NCBI GenBank assembly: GCA_046351455.1
Contig: JAXLYM010000018.1
Location: 124,001-188,000, forward strand
Reading direction: 5' to 3'
DNA from: JADJRH01 sp046351455
GTDB taxonomy: Bacteria > Myxococcota_A > Polyangia > Polyangiales > Polyangiaceae
DNA: 64,000 bases
The notes below the pieces were generated by a model that did not search any database, was not told where the DNA came from, and was given only the letters and a program-made list of their open reading frames with translations. Below, piece by piece: positions 1-8,955 of the stretch (within the stretch, counting starts at the first letter, position 1; each line of letters starts with the position of its first letter). The translations under genes and the position numbers were made by a program.

Positions 1-1655
1 AGGGCCTCGACGTTGGTGCCGGTGCCGTCGCCGATGCGGCGCCGAACGATGCCGAAATCGAGCACCTTCACCTCGCCGTCCTCTTTGATCATGACGTTCG
101 AGGGCTTCACGTCGCGGTGCACGAGGCCGGAGCGGTGCGCCGCCGCGAGGACCCGCGCGATCGCGGCGCTCCAGCGGATCCGGCGCGCGATCGGCACCTC
201 CGCGTCGCCGAGGTACGTGGACAGCGTGCGGCCGCGGATGAGCTCCATCGCGATGAACGGCACGCCGTCGTGCTCGCCGACGTCGAACACGACCACGGAG
301 CCGGGGTGCTCGAAGGTCGCCGCCGACTGCGCCTCCAGCAGCATGCGCGATCGCGACGCCGCATCGCTGTCGGTGCGCAGCAGCTTGAGCGCCACCTCGC
401 GCCGGAGCCGCGTGTCGCGCGCGCGGAACACCTCGGCCATCCCGCCGTGGCCGATGCGCCCTTCGAGGACGTAGCGATCGAACGCGTCGCCCGGCCGCAG
501 CCCCGCGGTCCCGCGCAGCTCGCCGTCGCGCGGCCTCCCGCGGGGCGCGGCCGCCACCGTCGCGACGTCGTCCGCGTCGGATCCGGATCCCGAGTCGCTC
601 GACGGATCGTCCGCGGGGCCGGGGCCGCTGTTCGCGCCGCCCGAGGAGCTGCCGCCGGAGTTGCTGCTCGCGCTCACGCCCGCGGAGACGGCGTCCTCCG
701 AGGTGCTGCCGCGCGACGATCCGAGCTGTCCGACGGCCGCGATCCACGGCGCGAGCGCGGCCTCCACCGACTGCTCGTCGACCTGCGTGCCGCGCGCGAA
801 GATCACCTGCGCGATCGCGTCCGCGAGCTCGCGCGCCGTCCGCGTGCGCCGCGCTGGGTCCGGCGCGAGCGCCCCTTCGAGGATCGTCCGCACGTCGCCC
901 GCGATGTCGGTCACCTTCGCGAGCGGCGGCTCCAGCTTGCCGTGCGTGACGGCCCGCGCGAGCGCCGCGCCCTTGCGATCCCCGTATGGCGACGTCACGC
1001 GCAGCAGCTCGTAGAGCACGACGCCGAGCGCGTACACGTCGCACCGCCGATCGACCTTCTCGCCGCGGGCCTGCTCGGGCGACATGTACCGGAGCTTGCC
1101 GGGCTGCACGCCGGTCTCGTCGCGGACGAAGCGCGCGCTCGCCACGCCGAGATCCGCGACCTTCACGACGCCGCCGCGCGACACGAGGATGTTCTGCGGC
1201 GAGATGTCGCGGTGCACGATCGCGAGCGTCTCCGTCGCGTCCTCGTCCCGGTACTCGTGCGCGTAATGCAGGCCGCGCGCCGCCTGCTCCACGATGCGCA
1301 GCGCGACGACGTCGGGCAGCCGCTCCCCGCGCTTCTTCAGCTCGCTCAGGATCCGCCCGAGATCCGCGCCGTCGACGTACTCCATCGCGAGGAGGAGCCC
1401 GCCCTCCGGATCATCCGCGAGCTCGTAGCAGTGCACGAGGTTCGGGTGCGCGAGGCGGATCGCGAGGTGCGCCTCGTGGATGAACATCGTGCGGAGCCGA
1501 TCCGATCGCGCGTGCTGCGGCAGCAGGCGCTTGACGACGAGGCGCTTCTCCGTCCCCTTCGCGCCGCGCTTCGTGCAAAGGAAGATCTCGGCCATGCCTC
1601 CGGTGCCGATGCGCCGGAGCACTTCGTAATCGCCCAGCCTGCCGGGAGCCGTCAC
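1..1655 (-). CDS. Dual-domain serine/threonine protein kinase (3' end outside window)
   Basis: The product would phosphorylate Ser/Thr on unknown cytoplasmic targets. Two Hanks-type kinase domains lie in one chain. Domain 1 (residues about 10-290) has the glycine loop IGTGGMAEIF, the lysine in VVKR (K42), catalytic HRD at 148-150 and DLG instead of DFG at 168-170. A Ser/Gly/Asp-rich linker (about 300-385) follows. Domain 2 (from about 390) has IGHGGMAEVF, HRDVKPSN and a regular DFG before the window edge cuts the gene. The GTG start at 1655 places the protein just before the domain and has GGAGAG upstream. It is divergent from the gene at 1793. No membrane segment is visible in the part seen. 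Tandem kinase domains are uncommon even in myxobacteria; both look catalytically complete. Confidence 0.9.
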   Translation of the reverse strand, partial: MTAPGRLGDYEVLRRIGTGGMAEIFLCTKRGAKGTEKRLVVKRLLPQHARSDRLRTMFIHEAHLAIRLAHPNLVHCYELADDPEGGLLLAMEYVDGADLGRILSELKKRGERLPDVVALRIVEQAARGLHYAHEYRDEDATETLAIVHRDISPQNILVSRGGVVKVADLGVASARFVRDETGVQPGKLRYMSPEQARGEKVDRRCDVYALGVVLYELLRVTSPYGDRKGAALARAVTHGKLEPPLAKVTDIAGDVRTILEGALAPDPARRTRTARELADAIAQVIFARGTQVDEQSVEAALAPWIAAVGQLGSSRGSTSEDAVSAGVSASSNSGGSSSGGANSGPGPADDPSSDSGSGSDADDVATVAAAPRGRPRDGELRGTAGLRPGDAFDRYVLEGRIGHGGMAEVFRARDTRLRREVALKLLRTDSDAASRSRMLLEAQSAATFEHPGSVVVFDVGEHDGVPFIAMELIRGRTLSTYLGDAEVPIARRIRWSAAIARVLAAAHRSGLVHRDVKPSNVMIKEDGEVKVLDFGIVRRRIGDGTGTNVEA

Positions 1656-1792
1656 CGGCGCTCTCCAGAGGGCTGCTCGGGTTTTCGGGTCCCGGCAATT
1701 TGCGCATCGATCATGGCGCGGCCGCAGTATACTGCGGCTCCGCCGTCCGTTTCGGCCGGTGATCGATCGAACAGCGCCTCCGTGGAGGGCTC

Positions 1793-3937
1793 TTGCTCAA
1801 GCTCAGCGAGCGCATCGTCGCGGGGGACACCGTGGTGTTCGGCGACGATCAGGATCCCACGACCTACTACCTCTTCCCGGATCGCATCCGGCTCCGCTCG
1901 GAGGACGACGGGGAGCCGAGCTTCCTCTTCGTGACGTACCCGCGCGACGCCGGCGGAGACGAGCCGTTCGGGACCGATCCGCAGGGCATGCTGCGGCTCC
2001 GCCTCGTGGCCGATCTCGATCCGGAGCGGAAGGCGCGCGTGCGCGAGGTGCTGCGGCGCCGCATCTATCGCCTCGCGGAGCTGGGCCGCATCGATCGCAC
2101 GCTCGTGGCCGAGCCGCGGCTCTGCGCGCCGTCGTGGGCCGGCGGTCGCGTCCGCCTCCACGTGGACGACGGCACGCCGCAGGGCCGCGTGATCGCGAGC
2201 GATCCGATCGACGAGCCGCTGGAGCTCGGCGCGACGCTGGACGTGCAGCTCGCGACGCACGCGGCCGCGGTGCAGGACGCGCTCGCGGATCGGTCGGATC
2301 GTTGCACCGTGTCCATCTCGCTCACGTACCCCGCGCGCATGAGCGCGAGCGTCCGTCTCTTCGCGGACGGCGGCTCGATCCGGGACGATTTGTGGCGATC
2401 GGCGCGCGCGTATCGCCTCGACGCGACGGCCGGAAAGATGGTGCGCCACTCGCACGATCTCGCGGAGCTGTCGCCGGCCGCGCTCCGCCGGGAGAGCGCG
2501 GAGACGGACGCGGACGTGGCGGCGCTCGTGCACTCCGACGTGATCGCGGAGGTCGTGTCCCGTCACCTCTGGGTGCCGGACGTCACGACGGGAATGACGA
2601 CGTTCCACGTGAAGGACGACGGCACCGAGCACGAGGAGCCGGGCGAGCTCGTCGCGGCCGAGCAGCTCGCGCAGCTCGCGCACGAGCGCTTCGTCCGCCG
2701 CGTGCGCGAGACGTATTTCGAAGCGCCCAGCAAGGGCGATCCGGCCCTCCCGACCGACGAGCTGCGCCTCCGCGAGGACGACGCCGCGGGCGAGGCGCTG
2801 GAGGCCGAGGTGTGGGAGGGCATCGTGTGGCGCAAGCACGAGCACGCGCTCCCCCTCTCGAAGATCGTCCCCGCGGAGATCCGCCGCCGCGGCATGTACC
2901 AGGCGCAGACGACCGGCAGCTTCTACAGCGCGCGCAACCAGAGCGGCACGGGGGAGCCTGGCTTCCTCATCCACGTGCGCGCGCTCGTCGTCGTCCGCGG
3001 AGAGTGGTCGAAGGCGTGGCTGTACCTCCGTCCTCGCGGGGAGCCGTCCGGTCAGATCGCGTCGTTCTCGTTTTCGAAGAAGAAGCGCGGCGCCGCGCTG
3101 TGGGTGCGCCCCACGCTGGAGGAGCCGAAGGAAGGCTACGAGTACCGCGTCGTGTGGCGCGCCGAGAGCGGAGAGGTCCTCGAAGGAAAGTGGCGCCCGC
3201 AGACCGCGTCGTTCCTCCTCGTGCACGAGACGCCGCGCCAGCGCTGGAACGAGGTGATCATGCGCCGCGCGAACACCTTCGGCGACGAGCTGGAGGCGAT
3301 CCGCGTCGACCTCGAGTGCCGGGCCCGCGTGGAGGACGACTCCGGCCCGCCGAGCGGCTACGAGGCGATCTCGCCGGGCACCGCGACGGTGGTCCCGCGC
3401 AGCGCGTGGGGCGAGGGCGCGCAGCGCGCGTCGTTCGTGTTCACGCATCGCCCGGAGGAGAAGGCGTCGCGCGTGTGGCGCATCCGCGCGGTGGACGGCG
3501 CCGATCTGCTGTACCGCTTCACCTTCATCTACAAGGACGGCTGGACCACGTCGTTCCCTGCGGGCGGCGGCTTCGCGCAGGTCGGACCGGATCGCGTGCT
3601 GCGCGTCGGTGAGCCGTATTCGTTCTCGGTGCTGGTGCTCCCGGCGCTTCGTTTGCCGGAGGACGCGGAGCGCCTCGACGTGCGCCTCGTGTACCGCGAC
3701 CCGATCCTCAACGTGCAGAAGACGGCGCACTTCGTCTTCGACGAGGAGCGCTGGAGCGAGCAGCGCTGGAACGTCGGCACGATGAGCCGAGGCCCGCACC
3801 GCTACGACGTGGAGATCGTGTACCACCTCGCCGACGGCACCCACGTCCGCCGCGCCTTCTCGCAGGTCGAAGACGAAGCGCTCGTGGTGCGCACCCCCGA
3901 GTCGATGGACGAGGACTCGCTGCACGGCCGGGATTAG
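1793..3937 (+). CDS. Unrecognised 714-residue protein with internal beta-sandwich-like repeats
   Basis: I do not recognise this family. The TTG start is supported by a GGAGGG Shine-Dalgarno at 1784-1789. There is no signal peptide or membrane segment, and the protein is rich in acidic and basic residues, so it is probably cytoplasmic. The C-terminal half holds three similar units (about residues 420-478, 545-592 and 645-700). Each runs from an alternating hydrophobic strand, through a tryptophan, to a Tyr-x-(Val/Phe) strand and a turn such as SGEV, KDGW or ADGTH. That pattern suggests tandem Ig-like or other beta-sandwich domains. The N-terminal 200 residues are also strand-rich. It is transcribed divergently from the dual kinase, 137 bp away, so the two may be related functionally, but nothing in the sequence proves this. 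Confidence 0.85.
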   Translation: MLKLSERIVAGDTVVFGDDQDPTTYYLFPDRIRLRSEDDGEPSFLFVTYPRDAGGDEPFGTDPQGMLRLRLVADLDPERKARVREVLRRRIYRLAELGRIDRTLVAEPRLCAPSWAGGRVRLHVDDGTPQGRVIASDPIDEPLELGATLDVQLATHAAAVQDALADRSDRCTVSISLTYPARMSASVRLFADGGSIRDDLWRSARAYRLDATAGKMVRHSHDLAELSPAALRRESAETDADVAALVHSDVIAEVVSRHLWVPDVTTGMTTFHVKDDGTEHEEPGELVAAEQLAQLAHERFVRRVRETYFEAPSKGDPALPTDELRLREDDAAGEALEAEVWEGIVWRKHEHALPLSKIVPAEIRRRGMYQAQTTGSFYSARNQSGTGEPGFLIHVRALVVVRGEWSKAWLYLRPRGEPSGQIASFSFSKKKRGAALWVRPTLEEPKEGYEYRVVWRAESGEVLEGKWRPQTASFLLVHETPRQRWNEVIMRRANTFGDELEAIRVDLECRARVEDDSGPPSGYEAISPGTATVVPRSAWGEGAQRASFVFTHRPEEKASRVWRIRAVDGADLLYRFTFIYKDGWTTSFPAGGGFAQVGPDRVLRVGEPYSFSVLVLPALRLPEDAERLDVRLVYRDPILNVQKTAHFVFDEERWSEQRWNVGTMSRGPHRYDVEIVYHLADGTHVRRAFSQVEDEALVVRTPESMDEDSLHGRD

Positions 3938-3960
3938 AGCCTGTTCTGATCACAGGACGC

Positions 3961-4032
3961 TCCCCGCCCTGAACGAACGAAGTGAGAGATTTGGGCGGGG
4001 CGGGCGCGCGCAGCGCGACCGGGGGTGGGCAC
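3961..4032. repeat. Dispersed intergenic hairpin repeat, family A, copy 1
   Basis: GC-rich repeat lying between the unrecognised gene and the lipoprotein gene. It has a CCCCGCCC arm pairing with GGGCGGGG, then a second stem built on GCGCGC...GCGCG, and ends with CCGGGGGTGGGCACC. The same order of blocks recurs at 7141, 8005, 20552, 34028, 40861, 48363 and 56190. Every copy sits just after a gene's stop codon, which fits a transcript 3'-end element; the mechanism is inferred. Confidence 0.8.
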
Positions 4033-4076
4033 CTCTGAATGATCTCGGAGCGTCGGTCGCCGCTTACAATGCGCGG

Positions 4077-5819
4077 ATGCGATCTTCTCTCTCCTTCACG
4101 CTCGCCTCGATCACGTCCGCCGTTGTCCTCGCGGGGTGCGGTGACGGCGGCGCCTCCAGCAGCTCCGGCGGTGGGACGGGCGGCGCCACGTGCACGTCCG
4201 CGTCTTGCGGCGGCGCGACGTCGATGGGCGGCGGCGGCGCGGCTCCGATCACCGGCACGATCCCCGGCAAAGTGGCGCGCTACGACTACGTCTTCGACGA
4301 GGACGCGCTCACCGCGGACACGCAGCTCACCGTGAACGTGGAGGCGCCCGGCGGGGACTGCACCGACTTCGAGTCGAAGGTGCCGACCACCGGAGAGGTG
4401 ACGTGGAACGGCGATCCGGCCGCGAGCGCGACGCTCGACGCCGACGTGCTGCACGTGTGCGGCAAGGGGCTCGCCGAAGGGCCGCTCGTCGTGAAGGCGC
4501 CGACGACGTACCCGAAGAAGAAGTACTTCGGCCTCGACGTCGGGTTCTCGCGCAAGACGAACCTCGCGGGCGGCGACTTCTTCTACCTGCTGAGCTGGGT
4601 CGGCGGATGCGCCAATTTCGGCCCGTGCGACAGCGATCCGGGCACGCTGAGCGAGTTCCACATCGACGTGAAGCACGCGGCCGGGACCACGGTCCTGTGC
4701 CCGGGGAAGCTCACGCCCGGCGACACGAGCACGCACTGCGACATCGACGGAGCGCTCGCGCCCACGTACAGCGCGGTCGCCTTCGCCTCCGACGCGATGT
4801 GGAAGAAGAAGCCGTTCATGACGGCGAACGGCGTCGACTGGACGTTCTACGAGGTCCCCGGCGGCAGCCTCGCGAGCTCCCTCGACCCCGCGAAGATGAG
4901 CGAATTCTTCGGCTGGATCACGAACCTGCTCGGGCCCTTCCCGTACGGCGACGAGCTGCGCTTCGCGGGCGCGCCCACGGCGTGGCTCGGCTTCGAGCAC
5001 CCGGCGAACATCGTGCTGCTGGAGGACCTCGACAAGCTGGTCACCGACTACGCGAACAGCGCGCAGCACGTCACCATGCACGAGACCACGCACCAGTGGG
5101 CGGGCGACCGATCCACGATCGCGACGGGGCTCGATTTCGTGTGGAAAGAGGCGACGGCCGAGTACCTCCCGTACGTGTTCGAGGACGAGCACATCGACGC
5201 GCAGACGTCCGCCGCGTCGCTCGCGTACTGGGACGGCGTCTCGCTGCAGTCGCTGCATTACCCGCGGCCGACCGACGATCCGCCGCCCGCGGTGAACACG
5301 TTCTACGGCGACGTCTACGGCCCCGGCCCGATGGTGCTCTACGTGCAGCTCGAGGCGCTGATCGGCCGCGACAAGGTGCTCGCGGGCATCCAGTCGTTCC
5401 TGAAGGAGCCGGGCGCGCGCAGCGTCGACGATCTCCGCGCCGCGATGGAGACCGCGTCCGGCAAGGATCTGAAGCCGTACTACGACGCGTGGGTCTTCGG
5501 CGCCGGCGCGCCCGAGTGGCCGACGATGAAGATCGCGACGTCGCAGGCGGGCAGCGAGGTGACCGTCACCGTCACGCAGGAGAACGCGTCCGGTAAGGTG
5601 TACCCGTGCGTCGTCGAGGTGGAGGTCGACGGCGCGACGACGAAGACGACGGCGAAGATCGATTTCGGCCTCGCGCCGCAATCCGAGATCGCGAGCGCGA
5701 AGGTGACGCTCGCGGAGCCGGTGATCGGAACGGTGCTGGATCCGAGCCACAAACTGGTCGCCCGCGAGAAGGCGGCGCCGCTCGTCGCGCCGAAGAAGCG
5801 CCCGGTGTGGATCTTCTGA
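4077..5819 (+). CDS. Lipoprotein, M1-family-like zinc aminopeptidase (gluzincin)
   Basis: Probably a surface- or periplasm-exposed metallopeptidase. A signal peptide ends in the lipobox LAGC (Cys21), followed by a Gly/Ser-rich tether. The zinc site is the gluzincin arrangement HExxH-18-E: His335, Glu336 and His339 in HETTHQ, and Glu358 in WKEATAEY. The M1 aminopeptidase fold is suggested by an N-terminal beta-rich region (about 65-270) and a helical C-terminal part. A clear GAMEN exopeptidase motif was not seen, so substrate specificity is open. The ATG at 4077 is preceded by repeat copy A1, and the gene stands alone on its strand before the convergent AraC gene. Confidence 0.85.
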   Translation: MRSSLSFTLASITSAVVLAGCGDGGASSSSGGGTGGATCTSASCGGATSMGGGGAAPITGTIPGKVARYDYVFDEDALTADTQLTVNVEAPGGDCTDFESKVPTTGEVTWNGDPAASATLDADVLHVCGKGLAEGPLVVKAPTTYPKKKYFGLDVGFSRKTNLAGGDFFYLLSWVGGCANFGPCDSDPGTLSEFHIDVKHAAGTTVLCPGKLTPGDTSTHCDIDGALAPTYSAVAFASDAMWKKKPFMTANGVDWTFYEVPGGSLASSLDPAKMSEFFGWITNLLGPFPYGDELRFAGAPTAWLGFEHPANIVLLEDLDKLVTDYANSAQHVTMHETTHQWAGDRSTIATGLDFVWKEATAEYLPYVFEDEHIDAQTSAASLAYWDGVSLQSLHYPRPTDDPPPAVNTFYGDVYGPGPMVLYVQLEALIGRDKVLAGIQSFLKEPGARSVDDLRAAMETASGKDLKPYYDAWVFGAGAPEWPTMKIATSQAGSEVTVTVTQENASGKVYPCVVEVEVDGATTKTTAKIDFGLAPQSEIASAKVTLAEPVIGTVLDPSHKLVAREKAAPLVAPKKRPVWIF

Positions 5820-5846
5820 GCGCCCCCTCCGGAGCCTCCGGATCGC

Positions 5847-6671
5847 CTACGCCGAGCCGCGGGGCGTCGCGCGCGTCTCCTCGCAACGAGCCGCGTGCTC
5901 CGCGGGCGAGCAGCCCACCTGCGCCTTGAAATCGTGGATGAAGTGCGACTGATCGAAGTACCCGAGCTCGTGCGCGAGGCTCGCCCAGTCGACCATCACG
6001 CCCTCCTCCGCGCGAGCCACCGCCTCGTGCAATCGGAACCGCTGGATCACCCACTTCGGCGACACGCCCACGTACTTGCGAAACAGTCGCTGCAACGCCC
6101 GCTCCGAGAAGCCCGCGCGCGCGGTGAGCTGATCGACCGTCGTGATCTCGCGATCGCCGAGCGCGATCTCGACCACGCGCAGCACCACGTTCATCCCTTC
6201 GTCGGGCGCGGGGATGTGCGGTCGCAGGAACGCCTCGACGACGGCCACCTGTCGCGCGTCGTCCTCGTCTTCGAGCACCGCCTCCTCCAGCGCGCCGCCT
6301 CCACCCCCGAACACCTCGTCGATCGAGCGCACGCGATCGGTCAGCTCGGACACGGATCGCCGGAAAAACGGCTGGAACGCGCCCGGCTTGAACTTGGCGC
6401 CGATCACCTGGCCGCGGCCCAGAAGGAGCACCTCGAACTTGCGCGTGCCCACGCCGAACACGCCGGATCGACCGCGCTCGACGACGAGGTTCACGCACGG
6501 ATGAGGCAGCGTCTCCTGCGGGTACGGCGCGCGCCCTTCGAGATCCCAGCGCACGATCCAGTGCCGCTCGATCCACGGCGCGAGATCCGGAGACGGCGCG
6601 ATCCTCGCGAGCGAAAACGAGCGGCCCGCGCCCCGCGCGTGGAGGATCCCGAGCTGACTGACGGCGCCCAT
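5847..6671 (-). CDS. AraC-family transcriptional regulator
   Basis: DNA-binding regulator of 274 residues. The C-terminal 95 residues form the AraC double helix-turn-helix: first helix pair around GFSERALQRLFRKYVGVSP, then the segment LAHELGYFDQSHFIHDFK typical of the second motif. The N-terminal 160 residues are strand-rich, of the kind found in AraC proteins with a DUF6597-type sensor region. It is divergent from the GFA-family gene with only 56 bp between start codons, so it may control that gene as well as itself. It converges on the peptidase lipoprotein gene with a 27 bp gap. Confidence 0.9.
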   Translation of the reverse strand: MGAVSQLGILHARGAGRSFSLARIAPSPDLAPWIERHWIVRWDLEGRAPYPQETLPHPCVNLVVERGRSGVFGVGTRKFEVLLLGRGQVIGAKFKPGAFQPFFRRSVSELTDRVRSIDEVFGGGGGALEEAVLEDEDDARQVAVVEAFLRPHIPAPDEGMNVVLRVVEIALGDREITTVDQLTARAGFSERALQRLFRKYVGVSPKWVIQRFRLHEAVARAEEGVMVDWASLAHELGYFDQSHFIHDFKAQVGCSPAEHAARCEETRATPRGSA

Positions 6672-6727
6672 GACGTGTCGCCTTTTTACAATACCGCCCG
6701 CGCCTCGCGAGGCACCATGCGCCCACC

Positions 6728-7099
6728 ATGAGCGAAACGAAGACCGAGACGAAGACGTACGCGGGCGGCTGTCACTGCGGCAAGGTGCGCTACGAGGCGC
6801 AGCTGGCCCTCGAAAAGCTGATGGACTGCAACTGCTCCATCTGCTCGAAGAGCGGCTGGCTCCTCGCGTTCATCCCGGCCGCGCAGTTCAAGCTGCTGTC
6901 CGGGGAGGGCGCGGTGACCGACTACCAGTTCGCGAAGAAGCACCTGCACCACCCGTTCTGCGCGACGTGCGGCGTCCGTTCGTACAGCTACGGCGCGGCC
7001 CCCGACGGCACGATGATGTACGCCGTGAACGCCCGCTGCCTCGACGACGTGGACCTCGCGTCCCTCCCGGTCACGCACCACGACGGAAAGCACCTCTAG
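6728..7099 (+). CDS. GFA / CENP-V family zinc protein
   Basis: Small protein (123 residues) of the glutathione-dependent formaldehyde-activating (Gfa) fold. The zinc ligands are the family's usual cysteines: GCHCGKV (Cys15, Cys17), NCSIC (Cys34, Cys36, Cys39) and CATCG further on. Members range from glutathione-formaldehyde binding proteins to uncharacterised CENP-V-like proteins, and the sequence does not say which this is. Its divergent neighbour is an AraC regulator. A family A repeat follows the stop codon. Confidence 0.9.
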   Translation: MSETKTETKTYAGGCHCGKVRYEAQLALEKLMDCNCSICSKSGWLLAFIPAAQFKLLSGEGAVTDYQFAKKHLHHPFCATCGVRSYSYGAAPDGTMMYAVNARCLDDVDLASLPVTHHDGKHL

Positions 7100-7140
7100 C
7101 CCGCCGATCGCGCGACGATCACGAGGCGCTCTCCCCTTCG

Positions 7141-7233
7141 CTGCCCACCCCCGGTCGGTGCTCGGCGCTTCGCGCCTCCGCGCCGCCCGCCCCTCCCAAT
7201 TCGCTCGCTCCCGCGATCGAAGGGAGGGGCCCC
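7141..7233. repeat. Dispersed intergenic hairpin repeat, family A, copy 2
   Basis: Inverted orientation relative to copy 1: it begins GCCCACCCCCGG and ends GAAGGGAGGGG. Stems: CCCCTCCC with GGGAGGGG, and a longer GC-rich arm around GGCGCTTCGCGCC. Located 41 bp after the stop codon of the GFA-family gene and before the Sel1 gene. Confidence 0.8.
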
Positions 7234-7290
7234 CGAGCTCGCGCACTTCCCTTCTTTTCGTGGGCGCCGTGACGCTGTACACCGCGCGGC

Positions 7291-8004
7291 GTGAGCGAAC
7301 AGAAGTGGTCGAGGGGGGATTGGCTCGCGCTCTCGGGCGTGCTGATCAGCGCGGTCAGCGCGCTCGCGGCGCTCATCGTCTTGCCCGGGATCCGCGAGCG
7401 TATCGGCGTGGACGGCGCCGCGAGCGCATCAACTACCGCAGCGTCCGCGGACACGAGCGCGCCCGCGACGGCCTCCGCGAGCGCGTCCGCGACCGCCGCG
7501 ATCAACGCTGCCGCTGCGAGCGCGGCCCCTGCTGCGACCGCGTCCTCGGATGCGCCGAGCGCGAGCGCCACGTTCACGAGGCCGCCCGCGTGCACGTCGT
7601 TCGAGGCGTGCGTCGCCTCGTGCGAGGCCGGCGCCGCGGTGTCGTGCGCGGCGAGCGGCGACATGGCGCGCGGAGGCACCGACGGCGCGACGAAGGATCC
7701 GGCCCGCGCGTACGGCTTCTACGACCGGGCCTGCAAAGGCGACGAGCTGTGGGGGTGCGTCGGGCGCGGCTGGCTGGAGCTGAACGGCGAGGGCACGGCG
7801 AAGAACACGGAGGCGGCCCTCGCGAGCTTCACGCGCGCGTGCGACACGTCCTCGATCGCGGGCTGCTTCGGCCTCGGCGTGATCCTCCGCGGCGGACACG
7901 GCGTCTCGGCCGACACGGATCGCGCGTCCGCCGCCTTCAAGAGAGCGTGCGACGCCGGCAACCGCGCCGCGTGCAAGGCGCTCGATCAGCTCACCAAGAG
8001 GTAG
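7291..8004 (+). CDS. Sel1-repeat protein with N-terminal membrane anchor
   Basis: A 237-residue protein anchored by one hydrophobic segment (about residues 11-32), followed by a long Ala/Ser/Thr-rich linker (about 45-100). The C-terminal 130 residues hold three to four Sel1-like helical repeats with paired cysteines, for example the GDELWGCVGRGWLELNGEGT unit and CFGLGVILRGGHGV. Sel1 repeats bind other proteins. The cysteine pattern is that of secreted Sel1 proteins common in myxobacteria. The start is GTG at 7291; no strong ribosome site is visible and no other in-frame start lies near. The function is unknown beyond protein binding. Confidence 0.85.
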   Translation: MSEQKWSRGDWLALSGVLISAVSALAALIVLPGIRERIGVDGAASASTTAASADTSAPATASASASATAAINAAAASAAPAATASSDAPSASATFTRPPACTSFEACVASCEAGAAVSCAASGDMARGGTDGATKDPARAYGFYDRACKGDELWGCVGRGWLELNGEGTAKNTEAALASFTRACDTSSIAGCFGLGVILRGGHGVSADTDRASAAFKRACDAGNRAACKALDQLTKR

Positions 8005-8190
8005 CTCCCCCCGACCGCGCGCAGACGCGCGAAGCGCGGCGAGCACGGGCTTGGGGGGAGCCGCGGCGCGCGCAGCGCGACGCGTGGGGGGCAACGTCGA
8101 GGACTGCGGCCGTTCCGCTACGGAATCCGCTCCGCAACGGAGCTACGCCTCCGCGAAACGAACTCCGTCCTCCCAGTCGCGGCCGGGGCA
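8005..8190. repeat. Composite intergenic repeat: family A variant plus modules C and D
   Basis: Begins at the stop codon of the Sel1 gene. Bases 8005-8096 are a diverged family A copy (CTCCCCCC...GGGGGGAG arms, then GCGCGCGCAGCGCGA and TGGGGGGCA). Bases 8094-8109 carry module C (GTCGAGGACTGCGGC), also found near 59958 and 63614. Bases 8163-8186 carry module D (CTCCGTCCTCCCAGT), also at 20532 and 60029. The segment between C and D (with CTACGCCTCCGC) resembles that at about 60006-60020. Confidence 0.7.
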
Positions 8191-8209
8191 ACCCCGGATC
8201 ACGTCGCGT

Positions 8210-8569
8210 TCATTTCTTGTCGTCGGCGATCTCTCGCAGGATCTCTTCGACGCGCGTCGCGGCGTCCTGGCCGTCGTCGTACTGGAACCGCAGCTCCGGG
8301 GCGTGACGGAGGCCGAGCGCGCGGCCCACCTGCTGGCGGAGGCGGCCCGACGCGGCCTCGAAGCCGCGCAGCAAGCGCTTCCTCGCAGCCTCGTCCGGGA
8401 CGAGCAGCTCCTGCCGCACGTAGACGCGCGCGAACGAGAGATCGTCCGTCAGGTCCACGCGCGTGATCACCGGGGCCACGAGCCTCGGATCGTTCATGTC
8501 CCGAAGAAGCAAGGTCAGCTCCTCGCGCATGCGCGACGCGACCCGCTGGCTCCGTTTGTACGCCTCCAT
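8210..8569 (-). CDS. rbfA: Ribosome-binding factor A
   Basis: RbfA is a single KH-fold protein needed for late maturation of the 30S subunit and 16S rRNA 5'-end processing. The 119 residues show the family hallmarks: N-terminal basic helix (YKRSQRVASRMREEL), the block DPRL followed by VTITRVDLT-like strands, and the ARVYV segment. It is the last gene of the rimP-nusA-infB operon, beginning 2 bp after the stop of the DUF503 gene, which matches the order in many bacteria. The length is normal for the family. Confidence 0.95.
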   Translation of the reverse strand: MEAYKRSQRVASRMREELTLLLRDMNDPRLVAPVITRVDLTDDLSFARVYVRQELLVPDEAARKRLLRGFEAASGRLRQQVGRALGLRHAPELRFQYDDGQDAATRVEEILREIADDKK

Positions 8570-8571
8570 CG

Positions 8572-8955
8572 TCAGTGCTCCTCGTCGTCTTCTTCGTGAT
8601 GCGCGCCGCTCGGCGGGCCGAGATCGAGCACGGCCTCGATGCCGCCGCGCACGCCCGTGCCGCCTTCGCCGAAGGGGATGATCTCCGTCGCGCGGTCGGC
8701 GAGCACCGCGTCCGGCAGGTTACCGGCCATCGCCCCGACGTCCGCGAGCACGCTGTCGCACACCGCGGCGTCGTTCGACACCACCGCGATCCCGAGCGTC
8801 GCGTGCCGCGGATGATCGAGCGCCCCCACCTCCGCGATCGAGACGCGGAGACGCCCCTGCACGCGCTCCTTGAACGAGAGCACGACGCGACGCTTGTCTT
8901 TGAGGCTGCGCGCGCCCGGGATCATGATCCCGAGGCGCATCACTCCGACGAACAT
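8572..8955 (-). CDS. DUF503 family protein (YlxP-like)
   Basis: Conserved small protein of unknown function found between infB and rbfA in many bacteria. The start at ATG 8955 begins MFVGVMRLGIMIPGARSLKD, which matches the family's N-terminus (a strand, then SLKDKR). The hydrophobic core continues as VSIAEVGALDHPRHATLGIAVVSND. An upstream TTG at 9012 would add 19 residues unlike the family and has no ribosome site. The tail after residue 85 is acidic and His/Glu-rich. It lies 79 bp after infB and 2 bp before rbfA, so it is part of that operon. Confidence 0.88.
   Translation of the reverse strand: MFVGVMRLGIMIPGARSLKDKRRVVLSFKERVQGRLRVSIAEVGALDHPRHATLGIAVVSNDAAVCDSVLADVGAMAGNLPDAVLADRATEIIPFGEGGTGVRGGIEAVLDLGPPSGAHHEEDDEEH

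Noticed and set aside
117..1934. Long open frame opposite the dual kinase gene
   Set aside because: It is Arg/Ala-rich with no family resemblance and lies antisense to a clear kinase gene. In this GC-rich genome, antisense frames are open by chance; the same holds for long frames opposite infB, smc, hrpB and the VIT/VWA gene.
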